A DNA stretch of 64,000 nucleotides from positions 29,706-93,705 of the forward strand of contig JARQPW010000004.1 in NCBI GenBank assembly GCA_029577135.1, written 5' to 3'. The notes under the pieces were generated by a model, which was not told where the DNA came from, did not search any database, and saw nothing but the letters and a program-made list of their open reading frames with translations. Made by a program: the position numbers and the translations under genes. Origin of the DNA: Acidimicrobiales bacterium (lineage in GTDB: Bacteria; Actinomycetota; Acidimicrobiia; Acidimicrobiales; MedAcidi-G1). Below, in pieces: positions 49,730-58,444 of the stretch; within the stretch, counting starts at the first letter, position 1, and each line of letters starts with the position of its first letter.

Positions 49730-49789
49730 GTGCGCTCCCTTCCCCCGAATCCCCGGGTCCAGAGAAGACGAAGGTAGCAGCGCCCGAGG

Positions 49790-50626
49790 TCAGCGGCGAA
49801 GTGCCTCGTCGAGTCGCTCGGCGAGGGTGCGGAGCATCTCTTCGTACGTGCCGGTGGGGGAGCCCTCGGGTCCGAGCCGGAGTGGGATCTCGACGATCGC
49901 CGACCCGGTGCGCTCGGCGAGCCGTCGGGAGTCGGAGTCGTGGCTGTCCTCCTCGACGGCCACGACGGTGACATCGTTCCTACGCATCTCCCCGGCCAGG
50001 AGTTCGAGGTCGTGGGCGCTCGGCTCGGCCATCGACGAAAAGGACTCGAGGACGCTGCCGATCACCTCGAGTCGGAAGCGGTCGGCGAAACGGCCGAGCG
50101 TGGCGTGGTCGGTCACGAGGCTGCGCCGGTTGGCGGGGACCGTGGCCAGGCGTTTCCCGATGTCCTCATCGAGTGTCCGGAGTCGGTCGTCGAGCGCCAG
50201 CCGACAGGCCTCGATGGCCACGGAGTCGAGGCCTGCGTGCACGATGAGCGCCTCGGCAAGGGCGGGTAGGGCGTCGGCGACCGAGACCGGATCGAGCCAG
50301 ACGTGCGGATCCCGGCCGTCGCTGACGATGCGGTGGACCGGGGTGGGGGTCGCCGCCAGGGTGTCGTCGAGGCCGGCCTCCAGGCCGCCGCCGTTGGCGA
50401 CCACGAGTAGTGAGGCGTCGAGCCGGCCCCGGTCGGCGAGCGAGGGCTCGAAGCCGTGGTGGTCGACGCCGAGGGGGATGAGTGAGCCGATTGGCTGCCC
50501 GCAGGCGACCGTCGATGTGATCTCCGCCCAGAGGGGGGTGGTGGCCAGGATCCCGGCTCCCTGCACCGGACTTCCACATCCCGAGGCGAGTAGGAGCGCG
50601 AGCAGGACAGGGAAGGGTCGGCGCAC
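49790..50626 (-). CDS. znuA: Zinc ABC transporter substrate-binding lipoprotein (ZnuA-like)
   Basis: This is a 278 aa cluster A-I metal-binding protein. The N-terminus MRRPFPVLLALLLASGCGSP is a lipoprotein signal with lipobox ASGC (Cys about 17). Metal ligands are expected in LGVDHHGFEPSLAD, DGRDPHVWLDPVSV, TDHATLGRFADRF and near VVAVEEDSHDSDS. The usual His-rich acidic loop of ZnuA is missing, so the protein is at the short end of the family. Transcription appears leaderless from TAGAAT next to a Zur-like box. It pairs functionally with the ZnuB-like permease. No znuC lies in between; the intervening gene is an unrelated SDR. Confidence 0.85.
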   Translation of the reverse strand: MRRPFPVLLALLLASGCGSPVQGAGILATTPLWAEITSTVACGQPIGSLIPLGVDHHGFEPSLADRGRLDASLLVVANGGGLEAGLDDTLAATPTPVHRIVSDGRDPHVWLDPVSVADALPALAEALIVHAGLDSVAIEACRLALDDRLRTLDEDIGKRLATVPANRRSLVTDHATLGRFADRFRLEVIGSVLESFSSMAEPSAHDLELLAGEMRRNDVTVVAVEEDSHDSDSRRLAERTGSAIVEIPLRLGPEGSPTGTYEEMLRTLAERLDEALRR

Positions 50627-50632
50627 GTCCTG

Positions 50633-50638
50633 ATTCTA
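50633..50638 (-). promoter_or_regulatory. -10 hexamer TAGAAT for znuA
   Basis: Minus-strand TAGAAT is 6 nt from GTG 50626 and is flanked by the Zur-like box immediately upstream. Confidence 0.6.
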
Positions 50639-50640
50639 GT

Positions 50641-50653
50641 GAGAATGGTTCCC
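50641..50653. promoter_or_regulatory. Candidate Zur operator (GAGAATGGTTCCC)
   Basis: This is an imperfect palindrome (TGAGAATGGTTCCCA over 15 bp) matching the box at the zinc permease promoter in 10 of 13 positions. It lies directly upstream of the znuA -10 hexamer, where repressor binding would compete with RNA polymerase. Confidence 0.6.
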
Positions 50654-50704
50654 AATAACGAGAGGTGGAGCGATCGTCCCGGGTGCCCGTGCGAGGATTC
50701 GGAC

Positions 50705-50857
50705 GTGGGCTGCCTACCGACGTTGCTGTTCGCCATCGGCGTGGCGATCCTGATCGCGACCGGTGCCCTCTCGGCGGCCGGCGTCGGCTTCCTCCTCGTG
50801 ATCAGTGGCGTCATGCTGGGACTCGCCCACTGGTCGGACCGCTGGCGCACTCCGTGA
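50705..50857 (+). CDS. Small hydrophobic protein, 50 aa
   Basis: This is a 50 aa protein (VGCLPTLLFAIGVAILIATG then AGVGFLLVISGVMLGLAHWSDRW) with two membrane segments forming a hairpin. No family is recognised. A GAGGAT hexamer is 6 nt before GTG 50705, fitting the window's start-site geometry. It lies 37 bp before the acyl-CoA synthetase and divergent from znuA. Longer starts upstream would run through the znuA promoter. Confidence 0.5.
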   Translation: MGCLPTLLFAIGVAILIATGALSAAGVGFLLVISGVMLGLAHWSDRWRTP

Positions 50858-50894
50858 GCCCCGACGTCGGGAAGTCCGATCCCCGGGGCTCCTG

Positions 50895-52487
50895 ATGCTG
50901 GACACGCGATCGATCACGGACTGGGCGGTACTGCGCGGGTCGTTCCGGTGGTCGCTCCCGGCCACCTTCAACATCGCCGAGTCCACGTGTGGCCGACATG
51001 CCCGCGAGCGGCCGGGTCGTCCTGCCGTGGTGCTCAGCCCGGAGGAGGGTGACTCCACGACGGTGACCTTCGCCGAACTCGACGACCTCGTCGGCCGGGC
51101 CGCAGGGGGGCTCCTCGGGCTCGGGGTGGGACGCGGCGACCGGGTGGCCATCCGGCTCGAACAGGGCGTGCCCTGTCTGGTGTCGCTGCTCGCCACGCTG
51201 CGGCTCGGCGGCATCGCCGTGCCGATCCCACCGTCCTTCGCCGCCGAGGCGGTCGCCTACCGACTGCGCGACAGCGGGGCCCGGGTGCTGATCGCCGAGG
51301 GCCGCGACCTCGACGCCCTCCACGGAGAGGTCGCCCACCTCGTCACCGTCGGGGGCGACGGTGGGCTTCCTGGAGAGTTCCTCGAGGCTGCACCTGCCGA
51401 ACCTGTCGAGACCGCGCCCGACGACCCGGCGCTGCTCTTCTACACCTCGGGATCGACCGGCCCCCCGAAGGGGGTCCTCCACGGGCACCGCCTGCTCCTC
51501 GGCCACCTGCCCGGCTTCCAGCTCATGTTCGACCTCGCCCCCGACGAGGACGACGTCTACTGGACCCCTTCGGTGTGGGCCTGGCAGGGTTCCCTCGGCG
51601 ACCTTGTCCTGCCGGCGCTCCACTTCGGCTGCCCCGTCGTCGCCACGCCCGGCCGCTTCTCCACGGAGCGCGTCCACCGGACGCTCGCCACCATGGGCGT
51701 CACCCGGGCCTTCCTCGCAACGGCGGTACTCCGTCGGCTCGTGCTCGAGCCCCCGGACGATCCGCCGTCGACCAGCCTCCGGGCCATCTGCACAGGGGGC
51801 GACCCGTTGCCCCCCGGGTTCGGCCGGGAGGTGGCCCGGCTCTTCGGCGTCGGCGTCAACGACGACTACGGCCTCACCGAGACCAGCCACATCGCCGCCG
51901 GCTGCAATGCGTTGTACCCGACCCCCGAGGGCGCCGTCGGCCGCCTCGTGCCCGGGCGACAGGTGGCGATCCTGGACGACGACCTCCGACCGGTTGCCGT
52001 GGGGGAGGAGGGCCAGATCGCCTCGTCGGCCGACGACCCGATCGCGATGCTCGGCTACTGGGGTCGTCCCGAGGCGACCGGGGAGCGGCTGGTCGACGGT
52101 TGGTGCCTCACCGGCGATCGGGGACGCCTCGACGAGGACGGCTATCTCTGGTACCTGGGCCGCATGGGCCAGGCCATGAAGGTCTCCGGCCAGCTCGTCG
52201 GTCCGGAGGAGGTCGAGGCCGTCCTCCGGGCACATTCGTGCGTGGCGGAGGTGTGCGTCTTCGCCGAACCCGACCCGGTGCTCGGCGACCGCCCCGTGGC
52301 GGTCGTCGAACTGGGCCCGGGCTGGGAGGAGAGCACGGACCTCGCCGACGAATTGCGGTTGCTGGCACGGGAGCACCTGGCCCGTTTCGTTTACCCGCGG
52401 CGCGTCGTCTTCGAAGCGCTCCCCCGGAACTCCAGTGGCAAGGTCGACCGGGCGGTGACGAGGGACCGGTTCGCCAAGGGAGGATGA
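50895..52487 (+). CDS. AMP-dependent acyl-CoA synthetase/ligase
   Basis: This is a 530 aa adenylate-forming enzyme that activates a carboxylic acid to acyl-AMP and then acyl-CoA. Motifs are FYTSGSTGPPKGVLHGH (P-loop A3), YWTPSVWAWQGSLGDLVLPAL, ICTGGDPLPPGFGREVARLF, NDDYGLTETSHIA (A5), WCLTGDRGRLDEDGYLWYLGRMGQAMKVSGQLVGPEEVE (A7-A8 hinge) and NSSGKVDRAV with the A10 Lys. It resembles acetyl/medium-chain acyl-CoA synthetases (ACSM-like). The start ATG 50895 fits the N-terminus TDWAVLRGSFRWSLPATFNIAE. It is followed 60 bp later by mscR with its own promoter. Confidence 0.92.
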   Translation: MLDTRSITDWAVLRGSFRWSLPATFNIAESTCGRHARERPGRPAVVLSPEEGDSTTVTFAELDDLVGRAAGGLLGLGVGRGDRVAIRLEQGVPCLVSLLATLRLGGIAVPIPPSFAAEAVAYRLRDSGARVLIAEGRDLDALHGEVAHLVTVGGDGGLPGEFLEAAPAEPVETAPDDPALLFYTSGSTGPPKGVLHGHRLLLGHLPGFQLMFDLAPDEDDVYWTPSVWAWQGSLGDLVLPALHFGCPVVATPGRFSTERVHRTLATMGVTRAFLATAVLRRLVLEPPDDPPSTSLRAICTGGDPLPPGFGREVARLFGVGVNDDYGLTETSHIAAGCNALYPTPEGAVGRLVPGRQVAILDDDLRPVAVGEEGQIASSADDPIAMLGYWGRPEATGERLVDGWCLTGDRGRLDEDGYLWYLGRMGQAMKVSGQLVGPEEVEAVLRAHSCVAEVCVFAEPDPVLGDRPVAVVELGPGWEESTDLADELRLLAREHLARFVYPRRVVFEALPRNSSGKVDRAVTRDRFAKGG

Positions 52488-52507
52488 CCCCCGCAGAACG
52501 GGAGTGT

Positions 52508-52513
52508 TAGCGT
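52508..52513 (+). promoter_or_regulatory. -10 hexamer TAGCGT for mscR
   Basis: TAGCGT lies 34 nt upstream of ATG 52548, with an SD (CAGGGAGG) 6-7 nt before the ATG, so this gene has a short conventional leader. Confidence 0.45.
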
Positions 52514-52547
52514 GCCGCCCGCTGGAGCAACGTCAGGGAGGCGCAAG

Positions 52548-53630
52548 ATGCCGCACAGCGTTCGGGCCGTGGTTGCCAGGGCCAAGGGCGAGCCGGTCTC
52601 GCTCGTGACCATCGAGGTGCCGGACCCGGGGCCCGGTGAGGTCCTCGTGACGATCCTCGCCTGCGGCGTCTGTCATACCGACCTGCACTACCGCGAGGGT
52701 GCCATCAACGACGAGTTCCCGTTCCTGCTCGGGCACGAGGCGTCCGGAATCATCGAGGAGGTCGGCGACGGCGTCACCAACGTGGCACCCGGCGACTTCG
52801 TCATCCTGAACTGGCGCGCCGTGTGCGGTGAGTGCCGATCCTGTAGGCGGGGGCGCCCCTGGTACTGCTTCGACACCCACAACGCCATCCGGAAGATGAC
52901 CCTCGACGGGGTCGAGCTCTCGCCGGCGCTCGGCATCGGTGCCTTCGCCGAGAAGACACTCGTCGCCGCCGGACAGGCCACCAAGGTCGATCCGGCCGCC
53001 AGCCCGGAGGCCGCAGGCCTCGTCGGCTGCGGGATCATGGCGGGCCTCGGCGCAGCCATGAACACCGGCGGCGTCGGTCGGGGCGACTCGGTCGCCGTCT
53101 TCGGCTGCGGCGGCGTGGGCAACGCGGCGATCGCCGGCGCCCGGCTGGCCGGAGCGCACACGATCATCGGCATCGACATCGATGCCAGGAAGCTCGACCT
53201 GGCGAGGGAGTTCGGCGCCACCCACACCGTCGACTCCAGCCGCGAGGACCCGATCGAGGCCGTCCGGGCGCTGACCGACGGCAACGGCGTCGACGTGGCC
53301 ATCGAGGCCGTCGGCCTCCCCGAGACCTACGAACAGGCCTTCTTCGCCCGTGACCTCGCCGGCACCGTCGTCCTGGTCGGAGTGCCCAACCCGACGATGA
53401 AAATCGAGTTGCCGATGATCGAGGTGTTCGGCCGCGGCGGCACGCTCAAGTCGTCCTGGTACGGCGACTGCCTGCCGGAGCGCGACTTCCCTATGCTGAT
53501 CGACCTCTACCTGCAGGGGCGCCTCGACCTGGACCGCTTCGTCTCCGAGACGATCGACCTCGACCAGGTCGAGGAGGCCTTCCATCGCATGGAGCGCGGC
53601 GAGGTGATCCGCTCCGTCGTGGTGCTGTAG
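52548..53630 (+). CDS. mscR: S-(hydroxymethyl)mycothiol dehydrogenase
   Basis: This is a 360 aa zinc MDR enzyme oxidising S-hydroxymethyl-mycothiol (formaldehyde plus mycothiol) with NAD, the actinobacterial formaldehyde and nitrosothiol detoxifier. The sequence follows mycobacterial MscR/AdhE2 closely: [59 protein letters not shown] (catalytic zinc Cys and His), [26 protein letters not shown] (structural zinc), [13 protein letters not shown] (NAD), [35 protein letters not shown]. It implies the cell makes mycothiol. The MBL-fold hydrolase that usually follows mscR is not adjacent; an MBL-fold gene at 0.5-1.2 kb could fill the role. Confidence 0.94.
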   Translation: MPHSVRAVVARAKGEPVSLVTIEVPDPGPGEVLVTILACGVCHTDLHYREGAINDEFPFLLGHEASGIIEEVGDGVTNVAPGDFVILNWRAVCGECRSCRRGRPWYCFDTHNAIRKMTLDGVELSPALGIGAFAEKTLVAAGQATKVDPAASPEAAGLVGCGIMAGLGAAMNTGGVGRGDSVAVFGCGGVGNAAIAGARLAGAHTIIGIDIDARKLDLAREFGATHTVDSSREDPIEAVRALTDGNGVDVAIEAVGLPETYEQAFFARDLAGTVVLVGVPNPTMKIELPMIEVFGRGGTLKSSWYGDCLPERDFPMLIDLYLQGRLDLDRFVSETIDLDQVEEAFHRMERGEVIRSVVVL

Positions 53631-53643
53631 CCCGCCTCCCCGG

Positions 53644-55008
53644 TCAGGGGAGCACCGGAACCTTCGCCATGGCCTCGGCCACCTTCTCCTCCAGATAGTC
53701 GTAGTCCACGAGTTCGCCGGCCAGGTACTGCTCGTAGGCCGCCAGGTCGAGGTGGCCGTGGCCGCACAGTGCGGTCAGGATCACCTTCTCCTCGCCGGAC
53801 TCCTTGCAGCGCAGCGCCTCGCGGATGGCGGCGGCGATGGCATGCGTCGGCTCGGGAGCCGGGACGATGCCCTCCGCCTTGGCGAACTGCAGCGCCGCGG
53901 CGAAGCACTCGTTCTGGTGGATCGACTCGGCCTCGACGAGCCCCAACTCGTAGATGTGGCTGACCAGCGGGGACATGCCGTGGTAGCGGAGGCCGCCCGC
54001 GTGGATCGGATCGGGGATGAACGAATGCCCCAGTGTGTGCATCTTGACGAGCGGCGTGAGCTGTCCGGTGTCGCCGAAGTCGTAGCGGTACTCGCCCCGG
54101 GTGAGGGACGGGCACGAGGCCGGCTCGACGCACCGGATGGTCGGGTTCATGCGCCCGGCCAGCTTCTCCCGCAGGAACGGGAACGAGAGGCCGCTGAAGT
54201 TCGATCCGCCACCGGTACAACCGACCAGCAGGTCGGGAGTCTCGCCGACCTTCGCCATCTGGAGCAGCGCCTCCTCGCCGATGATCGTCTGGTGCAGGAG
54301 CACGTGGTTGAGGACGCTGCCCAGGGAGTAGCGGGTGTCCTCACGCTGGACGGCCTGCTCGACGGCCTCAGAGATTGCGATCCCGAGGCTGCCCGGGCTG
54401 TCCGGGTCGGCGGCCAGCACGGCCCTGCCGGACTCGGTCAGGTCGGACGGGCTGGGATGCACCGTGGCGCCCCAGAGTTCCATCATCGTGCGCCGGTAGG
54501 GCTTCTGGTCGTAGGAGGCCCGCACCTGCCAGACCTCGCACTCGAGGCCGAACTGGGCGGTGGCGAAGGCCAGTGCCGAGCCCCACTGGCCGGCGCCGGT
54601 CTCGGTGGTCAGGCGCCTGACCCCCTCCTGGGCGTTGTAGAACGCCTGCGGAACCGCGGTGTTGGGCTTGTGCGAGCCGGCCGGGCTGACGCCCTCGTAC
54701 TTGAGGAAGATCTTGGCGGGGGTTTCGAGCGCCTTCTCGAGGCGACGGGCCCGAAGCAGGGGGCTGGGGCGCCACAGCCGGTAGATGTCGAGCACCTCGC
54801 CGGGGATGTCGATGTACGACTCGCCGCTGACCTCCTGGAGGATCAGCGCCATCGGGAAGAGCGGCGCCAGGTCGTCGGGGCCGATCGGCTCGAGCGTGCC
54901 GGGGTGGAGTGGGGGAGGAGGGGGCTCCGGAAGGTCCGGAATGACGTTGTACCACCGTGTCGGCATCTCGGATTCGTCCAGCAGAACCTTGGAGTAGTCG
55001 TCGGCCAT
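53644..55008 (-). CDS. trpB2: TrpB-like pyridoxal-phosphate enzyme (TrpB2 type)
   Basis: This is a 454 aa tryptophan synthase beta-like enzyme of the TrpB2 class, longer than TrpB1 (about 400 aa) and not paired with trpA here. It condenses indole with serine, perhaps salvaging indole. Motifs are [20 protein letters not shown] (TrpB2 N-terminus), [35 protein letters not shown] (PLP Lys), [30 protein letters not shown] (phosphate loop) and [18 protein letters not shown]. The start ATG 55008 ([10 protein letters not shown]) has GGGGACG upstream; the frame upstream of it is not family-like. Confidence 0.92.
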   Translation of the reverse strand: MADDYSKVLLDESEMPTRWYNVIPDLPEPPPPPLHPGTLEPIGPDDLAPLFPMALILQEVSGESYIDIPGEVLDIYRLWRPSPLLRARRLEKALETPAKIFLKYEGVSPAGSHKPNTAVPQAFYNAQEGVRRLTTETGAGQWGSALAFATAQFGLECEVWQVRASYDQKPYRRTMMELWGATVHPSPSDLTESGRAVLAADPDSPGSLGIAISEAVEQAVQREDTRYSLGSVLNHVLLHQTIIGEEALLQMAKVGETPDLLVGCTGGGSNFSGLSFPFLREKLAGRMNPTIRCVEPASCPSLTRGEYRYDFGDTGQLTPLVKMHTLGHSFIPDPIHAGGLRYHGMSPLVSHIYELGLVEAESIHQNECFAAALQFAKAEGIVPAPEPTHAIAAAIREALRCKESGEEKVILTALCGHGHLDLAAYEQYLAGELVDYDYLEEKVAEAMAKVPVLP

Positions 55009-55076
55009 TGCTTCGTCCCCTGTCGGTCGTTCGGTGAAGCACCGAGTCAAGCACACCGCCGTGCGATCATCCACGT

Positions 55077-55394
55077 GTGATGGTCTACGACGGGGAGTGT
55101 GGGTTCTGCCGACGCTGCGCCGACTGGGTGGCGGCCCGGGGCGAGGTGCCGATGGCGCCATCAGCCGACCTCGACCCCGACCGCCTGGGCCTGACGCCCG
55201 CCGAGGTGGCGGTCGCCGTCTGGTGGGTGGCCGACGGTGAGCGGCTATCGGGCCATCGGGCCGTGGCCCGGGTGCTCCGGGAGCTCGGTGGTGGCTGGGG
55301 GCTCGTGGGCAGGGCCATCGGCGTGCCGCCCCTCGTCTGGCTGGGCGGCCCCGTCTACCGGTGGGTCGCCGCCAACCGCAGCCGGTTCGCCTGA
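55077..55394 (+). CDS. DCC-type thiol-disulfide oxidoreductase family protein (DUF393)
   Basis: This is a 105 aa protein of the DUF393/DCC family, predicted thioredoxin-like. The defining N-terminal motif is [20 protein letters not shown], with a DGxCxxC active-site pair, and the family C-terminus [17 protein letters not shown] is present. The redox substrate is unknown. The start is GTG 55077, as GATCAT lies 6 nt upstream; the adjacent ATG at 55080 would give nearly the same protein. It is divergent from trpB2 and convergent with an LLM oxidoreductase (4 bp gap). Confidence 0.8.
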   Translation: MMVYDGECGFCRRCADWVAARGEVPMAPSADLDPDRLGLTPAEVAVAVWWVADGERLSGHRAVARVLRELGGGWGLVGRAIGVPPLVWLGGPVYRWVAANRSRFA

Positions 55395-55398
55395 ACGG

Positions 55399-56268
55399 TC
55401 AGGACAGGTCAAGTTCGGCGGCCAACGCCTCGAGCCCGGCGATCGCCCGATCGGCCGCCCCGGGGTCGGGGCCGCCCGACATCGCCCGGAAGTCCTGGAC
55501 GACGATGATCCGGTCCACGCCGAGGTCCTCGTAGCGCCGGCACAGGTCCCGGTCGACCGGCTCGGCGGGGGACACGCTGATCTGGAGGTCGCCCAGCCCG
55601 GTCGGTCGCTCGTGCGTCTCGGCGGCTTCTGCCAGGGAGGCCAGGGCCTTCTCGACGAAGTCGGGCGTGACGGCGAACCCGTACCAGCCGTTGCCCTTCG
55701 TGACGGCACGTCGCCAGGTGGCCGCCGAGCCGCCCCCGACGTGCACCGGTGGCCCGCCGGGTTGGACGGGGCGGGGATGGGCCTCGGCGCCGTGCCAGGA
55801 GGTGAAGCGGCCCTCGAACTCGAGGTCGCCCCGCCAGAGTGCCCGAAGCGCGTCGAGGTGCTCGTCGGTGCGGGCACCACGCTCTTCGAAGGGCACGGAC
55901 ACGGCCTCGAACTCGACGGGCACGTAGCCGACCCCGATGCCGAACTCGAGACGGCCACCCGAGAGCACGTCCAGCGATGCCAACTCCTTGGCGAGGACCA
56001 CCGGCGAGCGCTGGGGGAGGATCACGATGCCGGTCCCCAGGCGCAGGGTCGTGGTGTGGGCGGCGAGGAAGGACAGCGAGGCGACCTGGTCGACGAAGTG
56101 GGTGTCGGGCCGGACCGGCGAGGGAGGTGTGCGGGGGCTGGCGGCGACGAGGTGCTCGCCCGTCCAGACCGACTCGAAGCCGGCCTCCTCGGCGGCGACG
56201 GCCACCCGGGCCATGGACTCCGGGTCGGCGAGGCCGCCCATGTTGATGCCGAACAGGCCCAGCTTCAC
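55399..56268 (-). CDS. LLM class flavin/F420-dependent oxidoreductase
   Basis: This is a 289 aa luciferase-like TIM-barrel oxidoreductase: KLGLFGINMGGLADPESMARVAVAAEEAGFESVWTGEHLV, TTTLRLGTGIVILPQRSPVVLAKELASLDVLSGGRLEFGIGVGYV and PVHVGGGSAATWRRAV, all family motifs, with no luciferase beta. Actinobacterial members commonly use F420. It is last in a three-gene overlapping set (DUF1214, LLM, LLM), with GTGA coupling to the upstream LLM gene. The substrate is unknown. Confidence 0.9.
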   Translation of the reverse strand: MKLGLFGINMGGLADPESMARVAVAAEEAGFESVWTGEHLVAASPRTPPSPVRPDTHFVDQVASLSFLAAHTTTLRLGTGIVILPQRSPVVLAKELASLDVLSGGRLEFGIGVGYVPVEFEAVSVPFEERGARTDEHLDALRALWRGDLEFEGRFTSWHGAEAHPRPVQPGGPPVHVGGGSAATWRRAVTKGNGWYGFAVTPDFVEKALASLAEAAETHERPTGLGDLQISVSPAEPVDRDLCRRYEDLGVDRIIVVQDFRAMSGGPDPGAADRAIAGLEALAAELDLS

Positions 56269-57212
56269 TGCGTCACCCTTCCGGTCGCCGAGTCGAAGGC
56301 ATCGACCACCGTGGCGAGGTACTCGGTGGCCGCCTCCCGTACGGCGGGTACCCGGACCCCGATCCGACAGTCGGTGACGCCGGCTGCGATCAGGGCCGGG
56401 GCGCCGGCCATCGTGGCTGCGAGGTCGACGCCGTCGTCGTCCCGGACGACCGGGATCGAACCGGTGACCTGCAGGCCGGTCGGGTCGTGGCCGATGCGGT
56501 CGAGTTGTTCACGCATCCGGGCGATGCCCGTGGCCGGATCGGCCATGGCCGGCCCCCACGGGATCCAGCCGCTTCCGAACGCCGCGATCCGGCGGGCCAC
56601 CCGGGGGTTGACCGAACCGCTCACCCAGATCGGCACGCCACCCGGTTGGAGGGGCTTGGGCATGGCATGGATGCCTTCGAAGGCCAACTCGTCCGAGGTG
56701 TAGTCGGCGCGCTCCTCGCGCCAGAGGGCCTGGCAGACCTCGAGGGTGTGGTCGAGGAGGCGGCCCCGCCCGGCGAAGTCGAGGCCGGCGGCCCCGTACT
56801 CCTCCTCCTGCCAACCGACGCCGACACCGAGGTCGAGGCGTCCACCGGACAGGACGTCGAGGGTGGCCGCCGCCTTGGCGAGCACTAGGGGCCGTCGCAG
56901 TGCCGCCAGCAGGATCGACGTGCCGAGCCTGATCCGCCGGGTGTGGGCGGCCAGGTAGGTGAGCACGGTGAGGGGCTCGAGCCAGTGACCGTCCGGGCCG
57001 GTGGGCTGTCGACCGCCCTCGGTGCCTCCGAGGGACGGGTCGGCGTAGGCCCCGAGGTTCCCGCCGAATGCCACGTGGTCCGAAACGACGAGCTTGTCCA
57101 TGCCTGCAACGTCGGCGGCGACGGCCCGGTCGACCATGGCGTCCCAACCGCCGGGGTCATCGGTGGCGAAGGTGACCACCTGGACCGAGAGGGAGGGCCG
57201 GCTGGCCGTCAT
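56265..57212 (-). CDS. LLM class flavin/F420-dependent oxidoreductase
   Basis: This is a 315 aa paralogue of the following gene: SVQVVTFATDDPGGWDAMVDRAVAADVAGMDKLVVSDHVAFGGNLGAY, HTRRIRLGTSILLAALRRPLVLAKAAATLDVLSGGRLDLGVGVGWQEEEY, VPIWVSGSVNPRVARRIAAFGSGWIPWG. The start ATG 57212 (MTASRPSLS) overlaps the DUF1214-type gene by 4 bp; earlier in-frame residues are Pro/Arg-rich and not family-like. Co-translation of two LLM enzymes with a DUF1214 protein suggests successive redox steps on one compound. Confidence 0.9.
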   Translation of the reverse strand: MTASRPSLSVQVVTFATDDPGGWDAMVDRAVAADVAGMDKLVVSDHVAFGGNLGAYADPSLGGTEGGRQPTGPDGHWLEPLTVLTYLAAHTRRIRLGTSILLAALRRPLVLAKAAATLDVLSGGRLDLGVGVGWQEEEYGAAGLDFAGRGRLLDHTLEVCQALWREERADYTSDELAFEGIHAMPKPLQPGGVPIWVSGSVNPRVARRIAAFGSGWIPWGPAMADPATGIARMREQLDRIGHDPTGLQVTGSIPVVRDDDGVDLAATMAGAPALIAAGVTDCRIGVRVPAVREAATEYLATVVDAFDSATGRVTQ

Positions 57213-58411
57213 CTGCGGAACCTCCGCAACGCTCCACGTCGGCGGCGGCGCAGCAGGTCGGAGCGTTCCTCCGGGGTGACCCGCGGGGTCTCCGGGTGGA
57301 GGTGCCGACCGAGTTCGTCGAAGGGCACCAGTTCGAGGGTCGGCACCGGGAAGCTGGTCGCCTGGTTCCACCGGTAGGTGATGCAGCCCTGGGTGGCGCC
57401 GGTGGTGTCGAGCCAGTTGGCGATGCCGGGGTCCCGATGGGAGACCACGGCCCGGAACACCCCGTCGTCGCCCACGACCGCCTGTTGCCCGTTGAGGCTG
57501 GACTGCCGATTCACCCAGTCCAGGGACTGGTACCAGACGTCACCCAACTGGACTCCCCAATAGGCGCATCCGGGGACCTCGACCTCGTAGAGCAGGGCCT
57601 CGTCCTCTGCGACCCGCCACCAGCACTGACCGTAGGCCTGGTCGGGACTGCCGCCCTTGGACACCGTGTTCTCCGGGGTCGCTGCGACGTGCCCGAAGCC
57701 ATTGACCTCGCCCCGCTCGAGGTGTGAGCGCCCGAAGTCGGCCCAGAACGCCGGGATGTCGACGCTCAGGCGCAGCAGTTGGCGGAGGCCGTTGGACAGT
57801 CCCTCCGCGTCGAGTCGGCTCACGGGGGGACCGGGGTCGAGGCATTCGAGGTGCAGGTCGGCGGGTACCTCGTGCTCCCAGTCGCCGAAGAACTGTCGAA
57901 CCATCAGGTTGGAGCGCTTCGCTGGGAGTTGGAACCAGTTTTCGTCGTCGACCACCGAAGGAGGTGGTTCCGACGAGAAGACGACGCTGAAGTCGCCGTC
58001 GGCATCGGCTCCCAACTGGTCGCCGTTGAGGTTCAGGAGTTGCTCGATGGGCCCGCTGTCGAAGTCGAAGCTCATGAGGCTGAGCCCGAGGTAGCGGACG
58101 GAGCCGAGGTTGCCGGACAGGCGGTACGTGTTCGAGAGGTCCACGCCGGCCGCCTGATAGAGGCCGTCCGGGTTGTCCTGGCCGAACTTCATCGGGTGCA
58201 CCCAGGAGAGTTCGGGGTACTCGTGGTCGCCGCCCTCGAGCGTCCTGCCCACACCCCGTGTGAGGGAGCGGAGGAGGAGTCGGAGTCCCTCAACCCGGTC
58301 GGTCGCGTCTCCGGGCCGATCCGGGTCGAGGACGTGGTCGGCACCGGCCTTCAGGTCGTCGCAGAAGCCGTCCCAGAGGAGGCGCAGGTCGTCGTTCGTG
58401 GGGTCTGGCAC
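57209..58411 (-). CDS. DUF1214-like protein
   Basis: This is a 400 aa cytoplasmic-looking protein with an actinobacterial DUF1214-type C-terminus: YEVEVPGCAYWGVQLGDVWYQSLDWVNRQSSLN, VVSHRDPGIANWLDTTGATQGCITYRWNQA (the DPGxxNWLDT motif is characteristic), then a very Arg-rich tail (LLRRRRRGALRRFRR). The N-terminal part is helical (LRLLWDGFCDDLKAG, GLRLLLRSLTRGVGRTLEG). The family has no assigned reaction. It is first in the LLM operon, GTG start with AACAGT 6 nt upstream, so a shared pathway with the two oxidoreductases is likely. Confidence 0.8.
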   Translation of the reverse strand: MPDPTNDDLRLLWDGFCDDLKAGADHVLDPDRPGDATDRVEGLRLLLRSLTRGVGRTLEGGDHEYPELSWVHPMKFGQDNPDGLYQAAGVDLSNTYRLSGNLGSVRYLGLSLMSFDFDSGPIEQLLNLNGDQLGADADGDFSVVFSSEPPPSVVDDENWFQLPAKRSNLMVRQFFGDWEHEVPADLHLECLDPGPPVSRLDAEGLSNGLRQLLRLSVDIPAFWADFGRSHLERGEVNGFGHVAATPENTVSKGGSPDQAYGQCWWRVAEDEALLYEVEVPGCAYWGVQLGDVWYQSLDWVNRQSSLNGQQAVVGDDGVFRAVVSHRDPGIANWLDTTGATQGCITYRWNQATSFPVPTLELVPFDELGRHLHPETPRVTPEERSDLLRRRRRGALRRFRR

Positions 58412-58444
58412 CGCCTCACTGTTGCAGCCGATCGGCCCCGCTGC

